Shown: positions 18,001 through 26,657, counted from the first letter of the stretch. The stretch is 64,000 nt of DNA from Clostridiales bacterium 1_7_47FAA (GCA_000155435.1 DS990260.1:1917831-1981830); one strand, 5' to 3'. Numbers and translations: made by a program. The notes: a model not told the origin generated them from the sequence alone.

Positions 18001-18585
18001 AAGGGCGCTGATGAAGCCATCATAATCAGCCTGTGTGTCTCCCTGAAGCCTGTCCATGGGAAATTCCCGGCCGTCATCCGTATCCAGCCGTTCCAGCATG
18101 AAATCCACGAATCCCTCAGGCAGATGCTCCCTGAACTCCTGATGATTCTTTTCAATAAGAAAGGTCCTGTCTAATATTTTCCATATCTTTACAGGCAATC
18201 TGAAGTGCTCAGACAGATATGAGAACATGGCCCATTTGGCCGGTTCCCCGCTGTCCACAGACCCAAGCACCGGCTCCCTTAAAAGGCTGTCCCATTCCGC
18301 TGGATCCAGACGCCTGGGCAGGCTGGTGTAAATGTCAGCCAGCTGTCTCAGGAAAATGCCTTCCGGCCCGCTCTCCTCCATCCACCCTGCACTTTGTATT
18401 TCCTCATCCGCAGGTGTCCTGGCATATCCAACCGCTTCCTCATAGGCCCGCCTCAACCGTTTAAACCCTTCTGCGTCATCCTCCGGATTAGAAGTTAACA
18501 GAAGCTTCCGATAGGCTGCCCGGATTTCATCTTCATCCCTTGTCTCTTCAATTCCCAAAATCCCGAATATCTCCTGAACGTTCAA
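15013..18585 (-). CDS. Large J-like domain/TPR protein, partner of the Hsp70
   Basis: A 1190-residue protein. Residues 1-50 resemble a J domain ([37 protein letters not shown]), but the HPD tripeptide that activates Hsp70 ATPase is replaced by NPE. The rest is mainly tetratricopeptide-like helical repeats, clear around residues 570-900. A Gln/Glu/Asn-rich linker lies near 450-480, encoded by roughly 15-bp repeats. I place the start at TTG 18585, six bases after AAGGAGGA, because a good promoter lies just upstream and within the longer open frame. No signal peptide or membrane segment is visible. It probably recruits clients or complexes to the coupled Hsp70. Confidence 0.75.
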   Translation of the reverse strand: MNVQEIFGILGIEETRDEDEIRAAYRKLLLTSNPEDDAEGFKRLRRAYEEAVGYARTPADEEIQSAGWMEESGPEGIFLRQLADIYTSLPRRLDPAEWDSLLREPVLGSVDSGEPAKWAMFSYLSEHFRLPVKIWKILDRTFLIEKNHQEFREHLPEGFVDFMLERLDTDDGREFPMDRLQGDTQADYDGFISALFTLRNKEKTGAPEELEERGGALLHLASLGIDHPWYGVEQAEYLALTGKTEEAAGMARSLIMENREDEQVYMPVVSILISCGCRTEARGLYAAYLCGKRRTSDGAYQALMGLARLDAEDGNWEKAREHVWNAGKLERTEEARRLLGQADQEIIRLYTSRTEGLNQEEALLLARCFVYSEQGGEGRRFFEAHPEYIADTPDFHEQMAMLNMLDGRSGEALEEIGLWRKRLKQENVGQENVGQENGNQKSGSQESGDQKASQARSFHVEGRVWRDLYHQEIRREGGNREQAAGFSDRALAAHSQAVLLEPDNVDYRLYKVMVLRDRQDYQEMEKQCREILQMDDGVYWAIFYLQEACERLGKDQEVVDAFLRAREIYDGHPEIYIRAVRVFKAYGKYENALRVIDDAGQAGVNSSELLVERIGVLDRLAKDAEDWRRADRYAAAVIRHLEQNKESRELLADAYLKRAFLNDSGNQFNKYKKLGLDCRYAEISLRLRESLSARYALGRYWIEYGNRPKQAYLHLKQCEKQGMDYERLYYYIARCHERFREWDKAIGYYDKALQKNPESSNCYWRLSVLYKQKYTRTLQNEYGKKALYYTNLLEEKFGPGAENFRRRADIYLHMKEYDKALKEIEQGIEMDGDSGMWLLKGKILRVLGRYEEAIACCGKSLEASDQFGADEEECFKRVFQCFLRMKQIDQGIEYFTKALDRNLTADGREKCLENLMDLEAEAGRHDKALGWIREQYGSTDLDKRCCDDWEEEGKRIEAVLNIWLKFRKNPGGEIWDKCREAEGIAREALADEAGDKEGRALVCQNVGEAWYYLGNLDKALDYLSKAYDIASRMKKYGYYRSLTKMLIRTHYWRNDLKEARKFGDLYRARLESDYTECSDLGLSMEELLTRPTTESRQVLYNLFCWSYFTGRHDEAREYFRLMDEERGMCWWCDEDGCTELLEARGFLLMLDHKKEEALMAFAQADQVIWLGCNKDARMAVKMLEKETCIQ

Positions 18586-18628
18586 GCTGCTCCTCCTTAT
18601 GGTTTCCCCTGACATCTTACTCCTTAGA

Positions 18629-18657
18629 ATTATAACTGAGTTTTCCAGTATCTGCAA
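18629..18657 (-). promoter_or_regulatory. Vegetative promoter of the J-TPR/Hsp70 operon
   Basis: On the minus strand TTGCAG (18657-18652) and TATAAT (18634-18629) are 17 bp apart. The expected start near 18622 is about 37 bases upstream of the TTG start codon, which excludes the upstream ATG codons. Confidence 0.7.
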
Positions 18658-18780
18658 GATATCATGCGCCCATGGCTGTAGGTCAGGACACCTGACAGTA
18701 TTTTCACCAGACAGCATTTCCGGCTGCAGTTTTCTCAGGCAGCGGTCTGCACAGGCAGCTATCTGCTCCCGTAGATAGAA

Positions 18781-18824
18781 AATGGGGATGCCATAAAGGC
18801 ATTTCTGCCTCCTGCATCCCCATT
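18781..18824 (-). terminator. Terminator of the cotJ operon
   Basis: AATGGGGATGC pairs over 11 bp with GCATCCCCATT. On the minus strand the hairpin is followed by TTCTAT. It is about 50 bp after the cotJC stop codon. Confidence 0.75.
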
Positions 18825-18872
18825 TCCCCCTGGTCCGTTATTTGGTCCGTTATCCGGTCCGCTATCTATCCC

Positions 18873-19490
18873 TTACTGCTGGCAGGGATCGGTATGCATA
18901 TCAAACTCAGGGTTAAACGCATAGAAATTCCGGCTGTCCAGTTTATCCTGGGTAATCCTCAGGCACTCCCCAAACCGCTGGTAATGGACCACCTCGCGCG
19001 CCCTCAGGAACTTAATCGGCTCGCATACGTCATAGTCCTTAACAACACGGAGGATGTTGTCATAGGTGCTTCTGGCCTTCTGTTCCGCAGCCAGATCCTC
19101 ATGGAGGTCCGTAATCACATCGCCCTTGGACTGGAACTCACATGCGTTAAACGGGATTCCGCCTGCTGCCTGTGGCCAGATTCCGGTTCCATGGTCAATA
19201 TAGTAAGGGCCAAAGCCCTGTTCTACCAGCTGCTCTGCCGTCAGGTTCCTGGTCAGCTGATGGACGATGGCCGCCACTATCTCCAGGTGGGCAAGCTCCT
19301 CTGTCCCTATATCCGTGAGCGCTGCCTTGCACTCTTTGTACGGCATGGTGTAACGCTGGGACAGATAACGCATGGAGGCTCCCATTTCCCCGTCAGGTCC
19401 GCCGTATTGGGACATTATGAACTGTGCCATCTGTGCATTTGGTTCCTTAATATTAACAGGAAATTCCAGTCTTTTTTCATATATCCACAT
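18873..19490 (-). CDS. cotJC: Spore coat protein CotJC (manganese-catalase family)
   Basis: A 205-residue ferritin-like four-helix protein related to manganese catalase. Metal-ligand helices are visible in GTEELAHLEIV (about 62-72) and in DLHEDLAAEQKAR (about 128-140). It is a spore coat component made in the mother cell. It is the third gene of a cotJA-cotJB-cotJC operon and abuts cotJB directly. Catalase activity is possible but untested. Its C-terminus ends FDMHTDPCQQ. Confidence 0.92.
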   Translation of the reverse strand: MWIYEKRLEFPVNIKEPNAQMAQFIMSQYGGPDGEMGASMRYLSQRYTMPYKECKAALTDIGTEELAHLEIVAAIVHQLTRNLTAEQLVEQGFGPYYIDHGTGIWPQAAGGIPFNACEFQSKGDVITDLHEDLAAEQKARSTYDNILRVVKDYDVCEPIKFLRAREVVHYQRFGECLRITQDKLDSRNFYAFNPEFDMHTDPCQQ

Positions 19491-19772
19491 TTATGAGCAC
19501 ACTCCTTCCCATGGCCATGGATCGCTGACCCAGGACCAGTATTCAGTATCCTTGTTGGCACTGGCGGTCAGGGGACCGAACTGTGCCTCATATGCCGCTG
19601 CCGCACTCTGGTATGCTGCCAGCATCTGATTATAGTAATCAATTGCCGCTGCATCACAGGGATGGGTGTCTAAATAGAGGTTGGCGTCAACCACGGCAAA
19701 CCCTGCCTCATCTACCTGACGCAGCATGGCTCCCTGTGAAACATTATAATCGAAGTTGGTCATCTGCCGCAC
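19491..19772 (-). CDS. cotJB: Spore coat protein CotJB
   Basis: A 93-residue protein with the CotJB features QVDEAGFAVVDANLYLDTHPCD (pattern across about 20-41) and a Trp-rich C-terminus (YWSWVSDPWPWE). The start codon overlaps the end of cotJA and the stop abuts cotJC, so the three are translated as one unit. It is a structural partner of CotJC in the spore coat of Bacillus and clostridia. Confidence 0.9.
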   Translation of the reverse strand: MRQMTNFDYNVSQGAMLRQVDEAGFAVVDANLYLDTHPCDAAAIDYYNQMLAAYQSAAAAYEAQFGPLTASANKDTEYWSWVSDPWPWEGVCS

Positions 19773-20134
19773 CTCCCATAATTAAACTGAAGATCCAGGT
19801 CAGGGAAAATGGTCCCCTGTACCAGTCCCCTTTCAGGGGCATAGGTGGTCTGCCACTGCTGCCACGGAACATAGGCCATTGCAACCGGATGCTGCTGTTC
19901 CAGACAGCCCGGCTCCGTTGACACACAGTCCATCTGATTCATATCAGGGTACTGTACGCCCATGAATGATTCAGCAGGAGCTACATTATAATCATTGTTT
20001 ACAGCCCAGGGAAATGTGTTCATATCCGGATAATCCGTCTGCCTGAAAGAACTGCAGCTATTAGGGCCGGAGGTGTTGCAGGACACGTGTCTGCAGCCGC
20101 AGCACTGTCCCCTTACATCTGTATAAGAGTCCAT
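19760..20134 (-). CDS. cotJA: CotJA-like spore coat associated protein
   Basis: A 124-residue protein. The C-terminal half has the CotJA signature: MAYVPWQQW, then YAPERGLVQGTIFPDLDLQF. The N-terminal half is a Cys-, Asn- and Pro-rich extension not usual in short CotJA proteins. It begins the cotJ operon with GAAGGAG upstream. A sigma-K-like promoter lies 40-60 bp before it. Confidence 0.85.
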   Translation of the reverse strand: MDSYTDVRGQCCGCRHVSCNTSGPNSCSSFRQTDYPDMNTFPWAVNNDYNVAPAESFMGVQYPDMNQMDCVSTEPGCLEQQHPVAMAYVPWQQWQTTYAPERGLVQGTIFPDLDLQFNYGRCGR

Positions 20135-20171
20135 ATGATGGAAACTCCTTCCATTAACTTTTCTTTATTAA

Positions 20172-20198
20172 TAGTTTATGTGGTTCCCAAAGGACCGT
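20172..20198 (-). promoter_or_regulatory. Sigma-K-like promoter of the cotJ operon
   Basis: On the minus strand AC (20198-20197), 16 bp, then CATAAACTA (20180-20172) matches the sigma-K pattern AC-N16/17-CATA-NNN-TA. Sigma-E, which drives cotJ in Bacillus subtilis, has a similar -10, so either mother-cell factor could be used. Confidence 0.6.
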
Positions 20199-20227
20199 GA
20201 CAGAATAATCCCCCGAAACAATCAGTA

Positions 20228-20255
20228 ACACTTTGTCTGACTGTCCCATATGATA
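20228..20255 (+). promoter_or_regulatory. Sigma-K-like promoter of the Cys-rich gene
   Basis: AC (20228-20229), 17 bp, then CATATGATA (20247-20255) fits AC-N16/17-CATA-NNN-TA exactly. It faces away from the cotJ promoter and lies about 35 bp before the start codon of the Cys/Gly-rich protein. Confidence 0.6.
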
Positions 20256-20288
20256 TAGTACAAACCAATAAAAAAGGAGATGCGATAT

Positions 20289-20702
20289 ATGTGTTGTTTT
20301 AGATTTGGATGTGGATGTAGATGTAATCGTTGCTGTTGTGGATTTGGTTGTGGAAATATCGGCTGTGGCTGCGGCTGCGGTAATAACAATAGTGGATGCG
20401 GTTGTGGCAATAACAGCGGCTGCGGCTGTGGATGCGGCAATAACAACAGCGGCTGCGGTTGCGGCAATAACAGCGGCTGTGGCTGCGGCTGCGGCAATAA
20501 CAGCGGCTGTGGCTGTGGCTGCAGACGTGACATCTGTGCAGGTGAAAGACGCAGGGCATATAGGGAAGGCTTCCGCAACGGGTACTGGGAAGGCTTCAAT
20601 GACGCAAGCTGGGGAAGGCCCTGTGGATTCCCTCAGCCCCGCGGCGGCGCTGCCCAGGCGCCGGTTGCAGTAGATGCAGGCGGATGTGGGTGCAACAACT
20701 AA
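20289..20702 (+). CDS. Cys/Gly/Asn-rich repeat protein, probable spore-surface protein
   Basis: A 137-residue protein. Residues 1-80 are almost only Cys, Gly, Asn and Ser in repeats of the type GCGCG-NN(N)S. Residues 80-115 are a basic/aromatic segment (REGFRNGYWEGFNDASWG), and the end is a Pro/Ala tail closing with GCGCNN. I choose the second ATG (20289), nine bases after AGGAG. No homologue is recognised by eye. Its Cys content and sigma-K-like promoter divergent from cotJ suggest a disulfide-crosslinked coat or exosporium protein, comparable in kind to CdeC-like proteins. That role is inference. Confidence 0.7.
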   Translation: MCCFRFGCGCRCNRCCCGFGCGNIGCGCGCGNNNSGCGCGNNSGCGCGCGNNNSGCGCGNNSGCGCGCGNNSGCGCGCRRDICAGERRRAYREGFRNGYWEGFNDASWGRPCGFPQPRGGAAQAPVAVDAGGCGCNN

Positions 20703-20733
20703 ACAGCTGGACTGACAGCTGATATTAATACAC

Positions 20734-20760
20734 GGGGGTTCCGGTTGGAACCCCCTTTTT
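20734..20760 (+). terminator. Terminator of the Cys-rich gene
   Basis: GGGGGTTCC and GGAACCCCC form a perfect 9-bp stem around a four-base loop, followed by TTTTT. It lies 31 bp after the stop codon. Confidence 0.9.
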
Positions 20761-20806
20761 CATGACCCTTTTTCATTATATATCCCTGATTATGCGTTTC
20801 ACGGCA

Positions 20807-20835
20807 TTGACAACCCCTGCAGCCTTGGTTTATAG
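20807..20835 (+). promoter_or_regulatory. Vegetative promoter of the thioesterase gene
   Basis: A consensus TTGACA (20807-20812) is followed after 17-18 bp by TTATAG/TATAGT (20830-20836), about 35 bp before the start codon. Confidence 0.75.
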
Positions 20836-20870
20836 TGTTCTTTAGATTATTTTCAGCGGAGGAGAAAAAC

Positions 20871-21305
20871 ATGAACGCACAGAAACTGGAACAGATACAG
20901 AAGGTCTTTGCAAATGACCGTTTTGCCACTGATAACGGCGCTGTCATCGATGAAGTAGATGATGGATATGCAAAATGTTCGTTGGAAATACAACCACATC
21001 ACCTCAATGCGGGAGGAACCGTCATGGGCGGCGCCATCTTTACCCTGGCTGATTTTACCTTCGCAGTGGCCTCCAACTGGAATAAACCCCTTAACGTGTC
21101 CACCACTTCCCAGATTACATACCTTGGCACTGCAAAAGGCGCCCGCCTGGTTGCCGAGGCCCGCAAGGTTAAAGAAGGACGGAGCACCTGCTATTACCTG
21201 GTGGACGTATCCGATGACCTGGGCAATCCGGTGGCCCATGTGACTGCCAGCGGTTTTATAAAAAGCGGCACCCAGCTGGTTAAGGATTTGCCGGCACAAG
21301 CATGA
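20871..21305 (+). CDS. PaaI-family hotdog thioesterase
   Basis: A 144-residue hotdog-fold acyl-CoA thioesterase of the PaaI family. The core pattern HHLNAGGTVMGGAIFTLADFTFA (across about 44-66) holds the catalytic Asn and Gly residues and the Asp of the central helix. The ATG at 20871 is chosen because GCGGAGGAG lies just upstream. It would hydrolyse an acyl- or aryl-CoA in the cytoplasm, but the substrate is unknown. It is a single-gene unit with its own promoter. GACAG-CTGTC, a weak hairpin, follows the stop. Confidence 0.88.
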   Translation: MNAQKLEQIQKVFANDRFATDNGAVIDEVDDGYAKCSLEIQPHHLNAGGTVMGGAIFTLADFTFAVASNWNKPLNVSTTSQITYLGTAKGARLVAEARKVKEGRSTCYYLVDVSDDLGNPVAHVTASGFIKSGTQLVKDLPAQA

Positions 21306-21462
21306 TTAGACAGGCTTTTCTGTCAGTTGTGCATCCCACAGAGTGGGATACACTTCACCTTAAAAATGTTCCTATTGTTTTACAAGGTACATATCGATAT
21401 TCCATCATCGCTTTCATACCTGCCTCACTGGCACCGTCAACAAAAGGTAATGCCCATGACAA

Positions 21463-21490
21463 AAGGCGCCCTACTCCCGTAGAACGCCTT
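21463..21490 (-). terminator. Terminator of the first TRAP operon
   Basis: On the minus strand AAGGCG, a CTAC/GTAG inner pairing and CGCCTT form a stem followed by TTGTC. It lies about 110 bp after the TRAP large-subunit stop codon. Confidence 0.55.
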
Positions 21491-21600
21491 TCAATACGTA
21501 CCTATACTTTGATATTCATGGGTTTGTCACCCCCTCACAAAACGTTGAAGGTGCCAATATTATTTCTTATGGTTTTCCGGAAAGAAGCCAGCCTTTCAGG

Positions 21601-22884
21601 TCATGCAATCATAAATGTAAAGAACGATGGGAATAGCGCAATTAACAGCAATACCATTACAAACCCCATAAAAAAGGGAAGCTCGCCTCTTGTAACCTCG
21701 CCAATGGACAGTTTCGATATGGAACATGCCGAAAAGATATTTACCGCCACAGGCGGCGTCATTGCGCCAATCACGCCGGCCAGGCACACAATCAGGCCAA
21801 ATTCAATTGCCGTAAGCCCCATGGACATTGCCACCGGCCATAAAACCGGTACCAACAATACGCAGATTGCCGTTCCTTCCAGAAAGGTTCCAAAGAAAAG
21901 AAGCAAAACCGCAATAAGCACACAAAACAGCTTGGGACTCATGTTCAGGGCAACGATTCCAGACACCATGGCATCCGACATGTCAGAATAGGTAAACAGC
22001 CAGGAAAAGCTTGATGCTGTTGCAATAATGAAGAGAATCATTCCCGCGCTTTTGGCAGAGTTCAGTATGATTTTAGGAAGATCGCGTATTTTAAGCTGCC
22101 GGTAAACGAATACCCCAATCAGGAACGCATATAATACGGCCGTTGCCGAAGATTCAGTGGGGGTCATCAACCCGCTGTAAATCGAACCAAGGATGATGAC
22201 CGGCATCAGCAGGGCTGGAAACGCACGTACGAATTTTTTCCAAATCTGGCTGTAATCCAACTTACCGTCCATCCTCGGCCATGCCTCACGGTGTGAAAAG
22301 TAAAACACCTCTGCCGACAGGATTAATGCAATCAGTATCCCAACGAAGATACCCACTGTGAACATATTTGTGACAGACGCTCCTGTCAAGGTACAGTAGA
22401 CAACCATGATGATGCTTGGAGGGATTACCGGCCCCAGACCGCCGGACACAGCCAGCAATCCAGCGCAGCGTTCCTTTGGATACCCCAGCTTCACCATCTC
22501 CGGATACAGCATGGAACCGATTGCCAGGACCGTAGCTGGTGCGGAACCAGACAGGGCGGCGAAAAACGCACAGGCCACAATTGCCGCATATCCCAATCCG
22601 CCCCGGATATTTCCCACAAAGCAGTTGACAAATTCAACAATCATTTTAGAAATACCGCCGTTGGTCATCAGGTTTCCCGCCAGGACAAAGAAGGGTATGG
22701 CCATGATTGAAACATTATCCATGGACGTGAACAATCTCTGGGCAATAACCATGACAGGAAGGTCCGGATAACAAAACAGTATTGTGGCGGCCGCGGCCGC
22801 TCCCACAGAAACAGAGATAGGCACTCCTATCAAAAGAAGGATCACCAATATCCCAAACAGAGAAAACGCAACCTGCCCCATCAT
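21601..22884 (-). CDS. TRAP transporter large permease (DctM family)
   Basis: A 427-residue membrane protein with about 12 transmembrane segments. Family motifs include FFVLAGNLMTNGGIS (about 66-80) and ALSGSAPATVLAIGSMLYPEM (across about 115-135). It is the main sodium-coupled channel of a TRAP importer, working with the small permease and binding protein encoded upstream. Its start overlaps the stop of the DctQ gene by four bases. The substrate is probably an organic or sugar acid, as for most TRAP systems. Confidence 0.92.
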   Translation of the reverse strand: MMGQVAFSLFGILVILLLIGVPISVSVGAAAAATILFCYPDLPVMVIAQRLFTSMDNVSIMAIPFFVLAGNLMTNGGISKMIVEFVNCFVGNIRGGLGYAAIVACAFFAALSGSAPATVLAIGSMLYPEMVKLGYPKERCAGLLAVSGGLGPVIPPSIIMVVYCTLTGASVTNMFTVGIFVGILIALILSAEVFYFSHREAWPRMDGKLDYSQIWKKFVRAFPALLMPVIILGSIYSGLMTPTESSATAVLYAFLIGVFVYRQLKIRDLPKIILNSAKSAGMILFIIATASSFSWLFTYSDMSDAMVSGIVALNMSPKLFCVLIAVLLLFFGTFLEGTAICVLLVPVLWPVAMSMGLTAIEFGLIVCLAGVIGAMTPPVAVNIFSACSISKLSIGEVTRGELPFFMGFVMVLLLIALFPSFFTFMIA

Positions 22885-23393
22885 ATATTCTCCTCCCCAG
22901 TCTCTTTCTTCCCGAATAATTTACGTACCATGACAATAAGTATTCCTGTTTCCACTACCGAGGCAATACCAAAGCTGACCGGCAGGGCTAGATATGGAAT
23001 GAACATGGGTACCTTTAATGCCGGGGACTTCTGCCAGTTAGACATCTGCCCCTGAATAATCAGGATGGCCTGAGTAAACATAAGTGCTGAAAACAGGACC
23101 ACCACCAGCTTCGCAACTATGGCAGCCACTTCTTTTATCCTGCCATGAAGCCTGTCCACCACTGTGGTCAATGCCATCTGGGAACCGTCCCGCAAGCCTA
23201 ATTCCATTGCCAGCAGCGCAAGATATACCTGACAATACCGTGCAAGCTCCTCCAGCCATCCTATGGGCAGATGAAAGAAATTTCTATTCAGGACCTGAAC
23301 AAAGGATGCCAGGCTCATTATAATGAAAATCATAACCACCATTAATTCTTCTAACTTACTGGCCCCTTTAATTATATTTTTTAGTTCTCTCAT
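22881..23393 (-). CDS. TRAP transporter small permease (DctQ family)
   Basis: A 170-residue protein with four transmembrane helices, of usual DctQ length. A conserved element is the segment QVLNRNFFHLPIGWLEELARY (across about 33-53), in which Arg, aromatic and acidic residues are typical. It associates with the large permease encoded by the overlapping next gene and follows the binding-protein gene by 38 bp. Confidence 0.9.
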   Translation of the reverse strand: MRELKNIIKGASKLEELMVVMIFIIMSLASFVQVLNRNFFHLPIGWLEELARYCQVYLALLAMELGLRDGSQMALTTVVDRLHGRIKEVAAIVAKLVVVLFSALMFTQAILIIQGQMSNWQKSPALKVPMFIPYLALPVSFGIASVVETGILIVMVRKLFGKKETGEENI

Positions 23394-23431
23394 GTTGGTC
23401 CTCTCCTCATATATCCTCGTATAACCGCCCC

Positions 23432-24520
23432 TTACTGCAGCTTGGCAAGCTCCTCATTCATCAGTTTCAAAGCTTCCTCATCAAAACTGAACTGCTTCAT
23501 GGCCTCTTGTGTGCGGCTCTTCAGTTCGTCCAGGTCCAGGTCAAAGAATGTCACTCCCTGGCTTTCCAGATCGGTCCTGAAATCTGCCACGGAATCCCTC
23601 AACAGGGTTCTCTGGTACTGGCAGCCCTCAGCCGCTGCAGCAATTACCGCGTCATGATATTCTTCCGGAATCTTAGCCCACAGATCATCAGAAAACACAA
23701 GGAGCTGATAAGCGAATATCACCGGCTGGTTGCAGACATAATTACATACTTCATTAAATTTACTTGCCACAATGGTAGGAATGGTATTCTCTGCCCCATC
23801 AATGGTTCCCTGCTGCAGGGCGGTAAACACATCGCCGGAAGCCATCGGGGTTGCAATACAGCCAAGGGCATTGTATGCTGCCATATGGTATTCATTCTCC
23901 ATGGTCCGGATTTTCAATCCTTTTAAGGAAGCCACGGAATCCACATTCTTTTTTGTAAACAGGGAACGGAATCCGGAATCCATCCACCCAACGATTTTGA
24001 CCCCGCCGGCCTCCGCCTTGTCCTCCACATAATCGCCGAATGGGCCGTCTATAAATTTCCATGCCTGATCATAGTCGTCAAACAGGAACGGCTGGTCTAA
24101 AACCGCGGCCTCCGGGATGAAGTTCGTCAGGACGGCATTCGTAATGATACATGCGTCAACGGTCCCCAACTGGCACCCTTCATACAGATCGCGCTCATTT
24201 CCCAGGGAGTTGCTGGGGTATAATTTAAAAGTAACCTGTCCCTGTGTCGCCTCCGTAATCTTGTCACACATATACTGGTATCCTTTATAGTGAACGCTGT
24301 TTTCTGATTCTGCAAATCCCAGCTTTACCTCAATCTTCTCTTTTGCGGTTTCCCCTGAACCGGCCGTTTCCCCTGAACTGGCTGCTGCCTGTGTCTCTGC
24401 CGCCGCACCGCCTGTAGCCGGTGTATTTTCCTTCGGCGCTGAATTCCCGCATGCTGTCACTGCCGCCATACATACCACCACTGCTGCCGCTGTTATCATC
24501 CTATGGATTCTTTTCATCAT
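23432..24520 (-). CDS. TRAP transporter substrate-binding lipoprotein (DctP family)
   Basis: A 362-residue lipoprotein starting at ATG 24520 (AAGGAG upstream). The signal peptide ends in the lipobox VTAC near residue 24. The mature DctP domain has LYPSNSLGNERDLYEGCQLG and the segment SLKGLKIRTMENEYHMAAYNALG, where the Arg salt-bridges the carboxylate of bound ligands in this family. It captures the ligand outside the cell for the two permease genes that follow. The preceding aldo/keto reductase gene is 27 bp away, so ligand and reductase substrate may be linked. Confidence 0.9.
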   Translation of the reverse strand: MMKRIHRMITAAAVVVCMAAVTACGNSAPKENTPATGGAAAETQAAASSGETAGSGETAKEKIEVKLGFAESENSVHYKGYQYMCDKITEATQGQVTFKLYPSNSLGNERDLYEGCQLGTVDACIITNAVLTNFIPEAAVLDQPFLFDDYDQAWKFIDGPFGDYVEDKAEAGGVKIVGWMDSGFRSLFTKKNVDSVASLKGLKIRTMENEYHMAAYNALGCIATPMASGDVFTALQQGTIDGAENTIPTIVASKFNEVCNYVCNQPVIFAYQLLVFSDDLWAKIPEEYHDAVIAAAAEGCQYQRTLLRDSVADFRTDLESQGVTFFDLDLDELKSRTQEAMKQFSFDEEALKLMNEELAKLQ

Positions 24521-24547
24521 AATCTTACCTCTCCTTTGTACATTCAT

Positions 24548-25570
24548 TTACTTGCCCGCCGGGTTTCCACCCACGATTCCCTCTTCATCCAGCACGGTCT
24601 TGATCATTGCGTTCATCATGGACAGATCGCCGTCTTCTATCAGGAACCCGCCGCCCCTGGCATTCTGTTCAATTGCTTCCACCCTGCGCGATCCTGCATC
24701 CACATTGATATTTGGCGCCTGCTGAAGCGTCCATGCAATGGTCAGGCCCGCCTGGGTCGTCCCATACTTATCGCACAATGGTTTCCATGCTTCAATCAGG
24801 TCAATTATCCTCTTCCTGCGCTTTGGCTGATACCATACACTCCATTCATTCCTGGCATCTCCTGGCGTCACCTTGCTCTCCATGGTGTAAGCTCCTGTGA
24901 GAAGCCCTCTTTCCAGCACGGAGTATGCCTGATATGTTATATTGTGTTCCAGGCACAGGCCGTTTAACCGGTCGTAGCTGGTTGGATCCAGCATGCTGTA
25001 ACGCTCCTGAATCAGGTCCAGCTGTCCGTACTTTAAGTACTCCCGGATATCCTCCGCCGTCACATTGGAGGCCCCTATTGCCCTGATTTTCCCCTCTTTT
25101 TTCAGGTCCATCAAGGTTCCCATTGTCTCTTCAATCGGGGTAAATGCCGGAGGGACCGACTGCCAGTGTGTGATATAGAGATCAATGTAATCTGTTTTCA
25201 AGCGTCTCAGGGACCCTTCCAGGCTGCGCCGGACAGCCATTGGGGAAAGGTTGCGGTATATCTGATGCCCATCCCTTGTAAAAAAAGGAGAGCCCTCGCC
25301 GGTATCCCACTCCAAGCCGCATTTTGTCGATATGAAACACTTATCCCTGCGGCCCTGCAGCGCCTGCCCCAACACCTCCTCCGCGTGGCCAAACCCATAA
25401 AAATTAGAACTGTCAAACCAGTCAATACCAAGCTCCAATGCACGGTGTATTGTGCGGATTGACACGGTATCGTCATTTGCCCCCCACACGCCGTCACCGC
25501 CAATGGACAGTGTCCCCATGGAAATCACGGATGCCTCCATCCCTGTATTACCAACCTTCATTCTTCTCAT
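24548..25570 (-). CDS. Aldo/keto reductase
   Basis: A 340-residue TIM-barrel NADPH oxidoreductase. The catalytic tetrad is visible as Asp in FDSSNFYGFGHAEE (near 50), Tyr in NFYG, Lys in ISTKCG (near 80) and His in YITHW (near 127). I chose ATG 25570 at MRRMKVGNTG, the usual beginning of the fold. It leads the TRAP operon and is divergent from an AraC regulator. The likely role is reduction or oxidation of the imported sugar acid or a derived aldehyde. Confidence 0.88.
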   Translation of the reverse strand: MRRMKVGNTGMEASVISMGTLSIGGDGVWGANDDTVSIRTIHRALELGIDWFDSSNFYGFGHAEEVLGQALQGRRDKCFISTKCGLEWDTGEGSPFFTRDGHQIYRNLSPMAVRRSLEGSLRRLKTDYIDLYITHWQSVPPAFTPIEETMGTLMDLKKEGKIRAIGASNVTAEDIREYLKYGQLDLIQERYSMLDPTSYDRLNGLCLEHNITYQAYSVLERGLLTGAYTMESKVTPGDARNEWSVWYQPKRRKRIIDLIEAWKPLCDKYGTTQAGLTIAWTLQQAPNINVDAGSRRVEAIEQNARGGGFLIEDGDLSMMNAMIKTVLDEEGIVGGNPAGK

Positions 25571-25750
25571 TAATCCTGCACCTCTGCCTTTCACTTCATC
25601 AAATCCGGATTTATTCTGATAATCTAATACTAACAAGTTTTATTTCTAAAAAATATCCCGATGTTGACAATTTGTTGTTCTATATTGCCATAAAAAACCC
25701 CAACATTTCCCATGCAAAAAATCCCCCCTCTTTCAGCAGGGCGCATTTCA

Positions 25751-25759
25751 TGTTATAAT
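25751..25759 (+). promoter_or_regulatory. Extended -10 promoter element of the araC gene
   Basis: TGTTATAAT fits the extended -10 TGnTATAAT exactly. A weak -35 (TTTCAG) lies 17 bp upstream. The start codon is about 65 bp downstream. Confidence 0.55.
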
Positions 25760-25823
25760 CTTACTGTTAAAAGCAATCTCTTTTATGATCCAGGAACCGG
25801 CTAACCGAAAGGAGCACTGCCGC

Positions 25824-26624
25824 ATGAAAATACCCTACACGATTGTCAAGGAATCTCTTCACCATAAATCTCTTAGCGAACCGCACTTCCATGATGAATA
25901 CGAACTTTTATTCGGACTGAGCGACGGCGGGACCTACATGATAAACGGACACGCGTACCCTCTCTGCCATGCCATGCTCTTTGTTTTAAATAAATACGTA
26001 CTCCATCAATGCATTGCCGATATATCCTCTTATGAAAAATACGTCCTTCACTTTTCTTCCGAGACACTTAAGATGCTGTCCAGTACGCAAACCGACATAG
26101 TATCCATTTTCGGCAACTTTGACTATATTGCACAGCTTCTAAGCGAGGAGCAGTTTCACTATTTCAATAACCTCCTGGCAAACTGCATGCCCAACGGCGG
26201 CGGATTCGGCGATGACCTGCGCCAGAATATGGCATTTGTTAATCTCATTCTGTATATCAGCAACCTGATCAGACAGAGGGAGTCTGTTGTGGGACTGTCC
26301 CTGAAAAACGAGTACAACTCCATCAAGCCTATTTTTGATTATATCCATAATCACTATATGGAGGAAATCCGCCTAGAGGAATTGAGCCAGAAATTCTTTA
26401 TAAGCAAATACTATCTCTGCAGGCATTTTAAAGCCCTGACCGGCTTCAGCGTGGGTTCCTATGTCACAAACTACCGTATACGTGAAGCCTGCATCCTGTT
26501 ACGCAAAGGCTATTCTGTCCAGCGCGCAGGGGAAGAGGTCGGATTTGGAAACAATGCTTATTTTATCAAGACCTTTAAAAAAACCATTGGACAGTCACCT
26601 GGAAAATACGCAAAAAATTATTAG
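25824..26624 (+). CDS. AraC-family regulator
   Basis: A 266-residue regulator. Residues 1-130 form a cupin-type sensor (EPHFHDEYELLFGLSDG near the start), and the last 100 residues are the double helix-turn-helix (LSQKFFISKYYLCRHFKALTG and VGFGNNAYFIKTFKK patterns). The ATG at 25824 follows AAAGGAG by nine bases and is preferred over an ATG 39 bp upstream. It is divergent from the aldo/keto reductase-TRAP operon, which it most likely activates in response to the imported compound. Confidence 0.88.
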   Translation: MKIPYTIVKESLHHKSLSEPHFHDEYELLFGLSDGGTYMINGHAYPLCHAMLFVLNKYVLHQCIADISSYEKYVLHFSSETLKMLSSTQTDIVSIFGNFDYIAQLLSEEQFHYFNNLLANCMPNGGGFGDDLRQNMAFVNLILYISNLIRQRESVVGLSLKNEYNSIKPIFDYIHNHYMEEIRLEELSQKFFISKYYLCRHFKALTGFSVGSYVTNYRIREACILLRKGYSVQRAGEEVGFGNNAYFIKTFKKTIGQSPGKYAKNY

Positions 26625-26657
26625 CCCTCATATCCCCGGCCGGCCTGCTGACGGGAC

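Noticed and set aside
18586-18717. Upstream ATG start codons for the J-like/TPR protein
   Set aside because: They lie at or before a good sigma-A promoter. The TTG at 18585 has an AAGGAGGA site and begins the J-like domain.
20222-20599. Pro/Gln/Leu-rich frame antisense to the Cys-rich gene
   Set aside because: It is a low-complexity complement of the Gly/Cys repeats, with no ribosome site. The plus-strand gene has a promoter, ribosome site and terminator.
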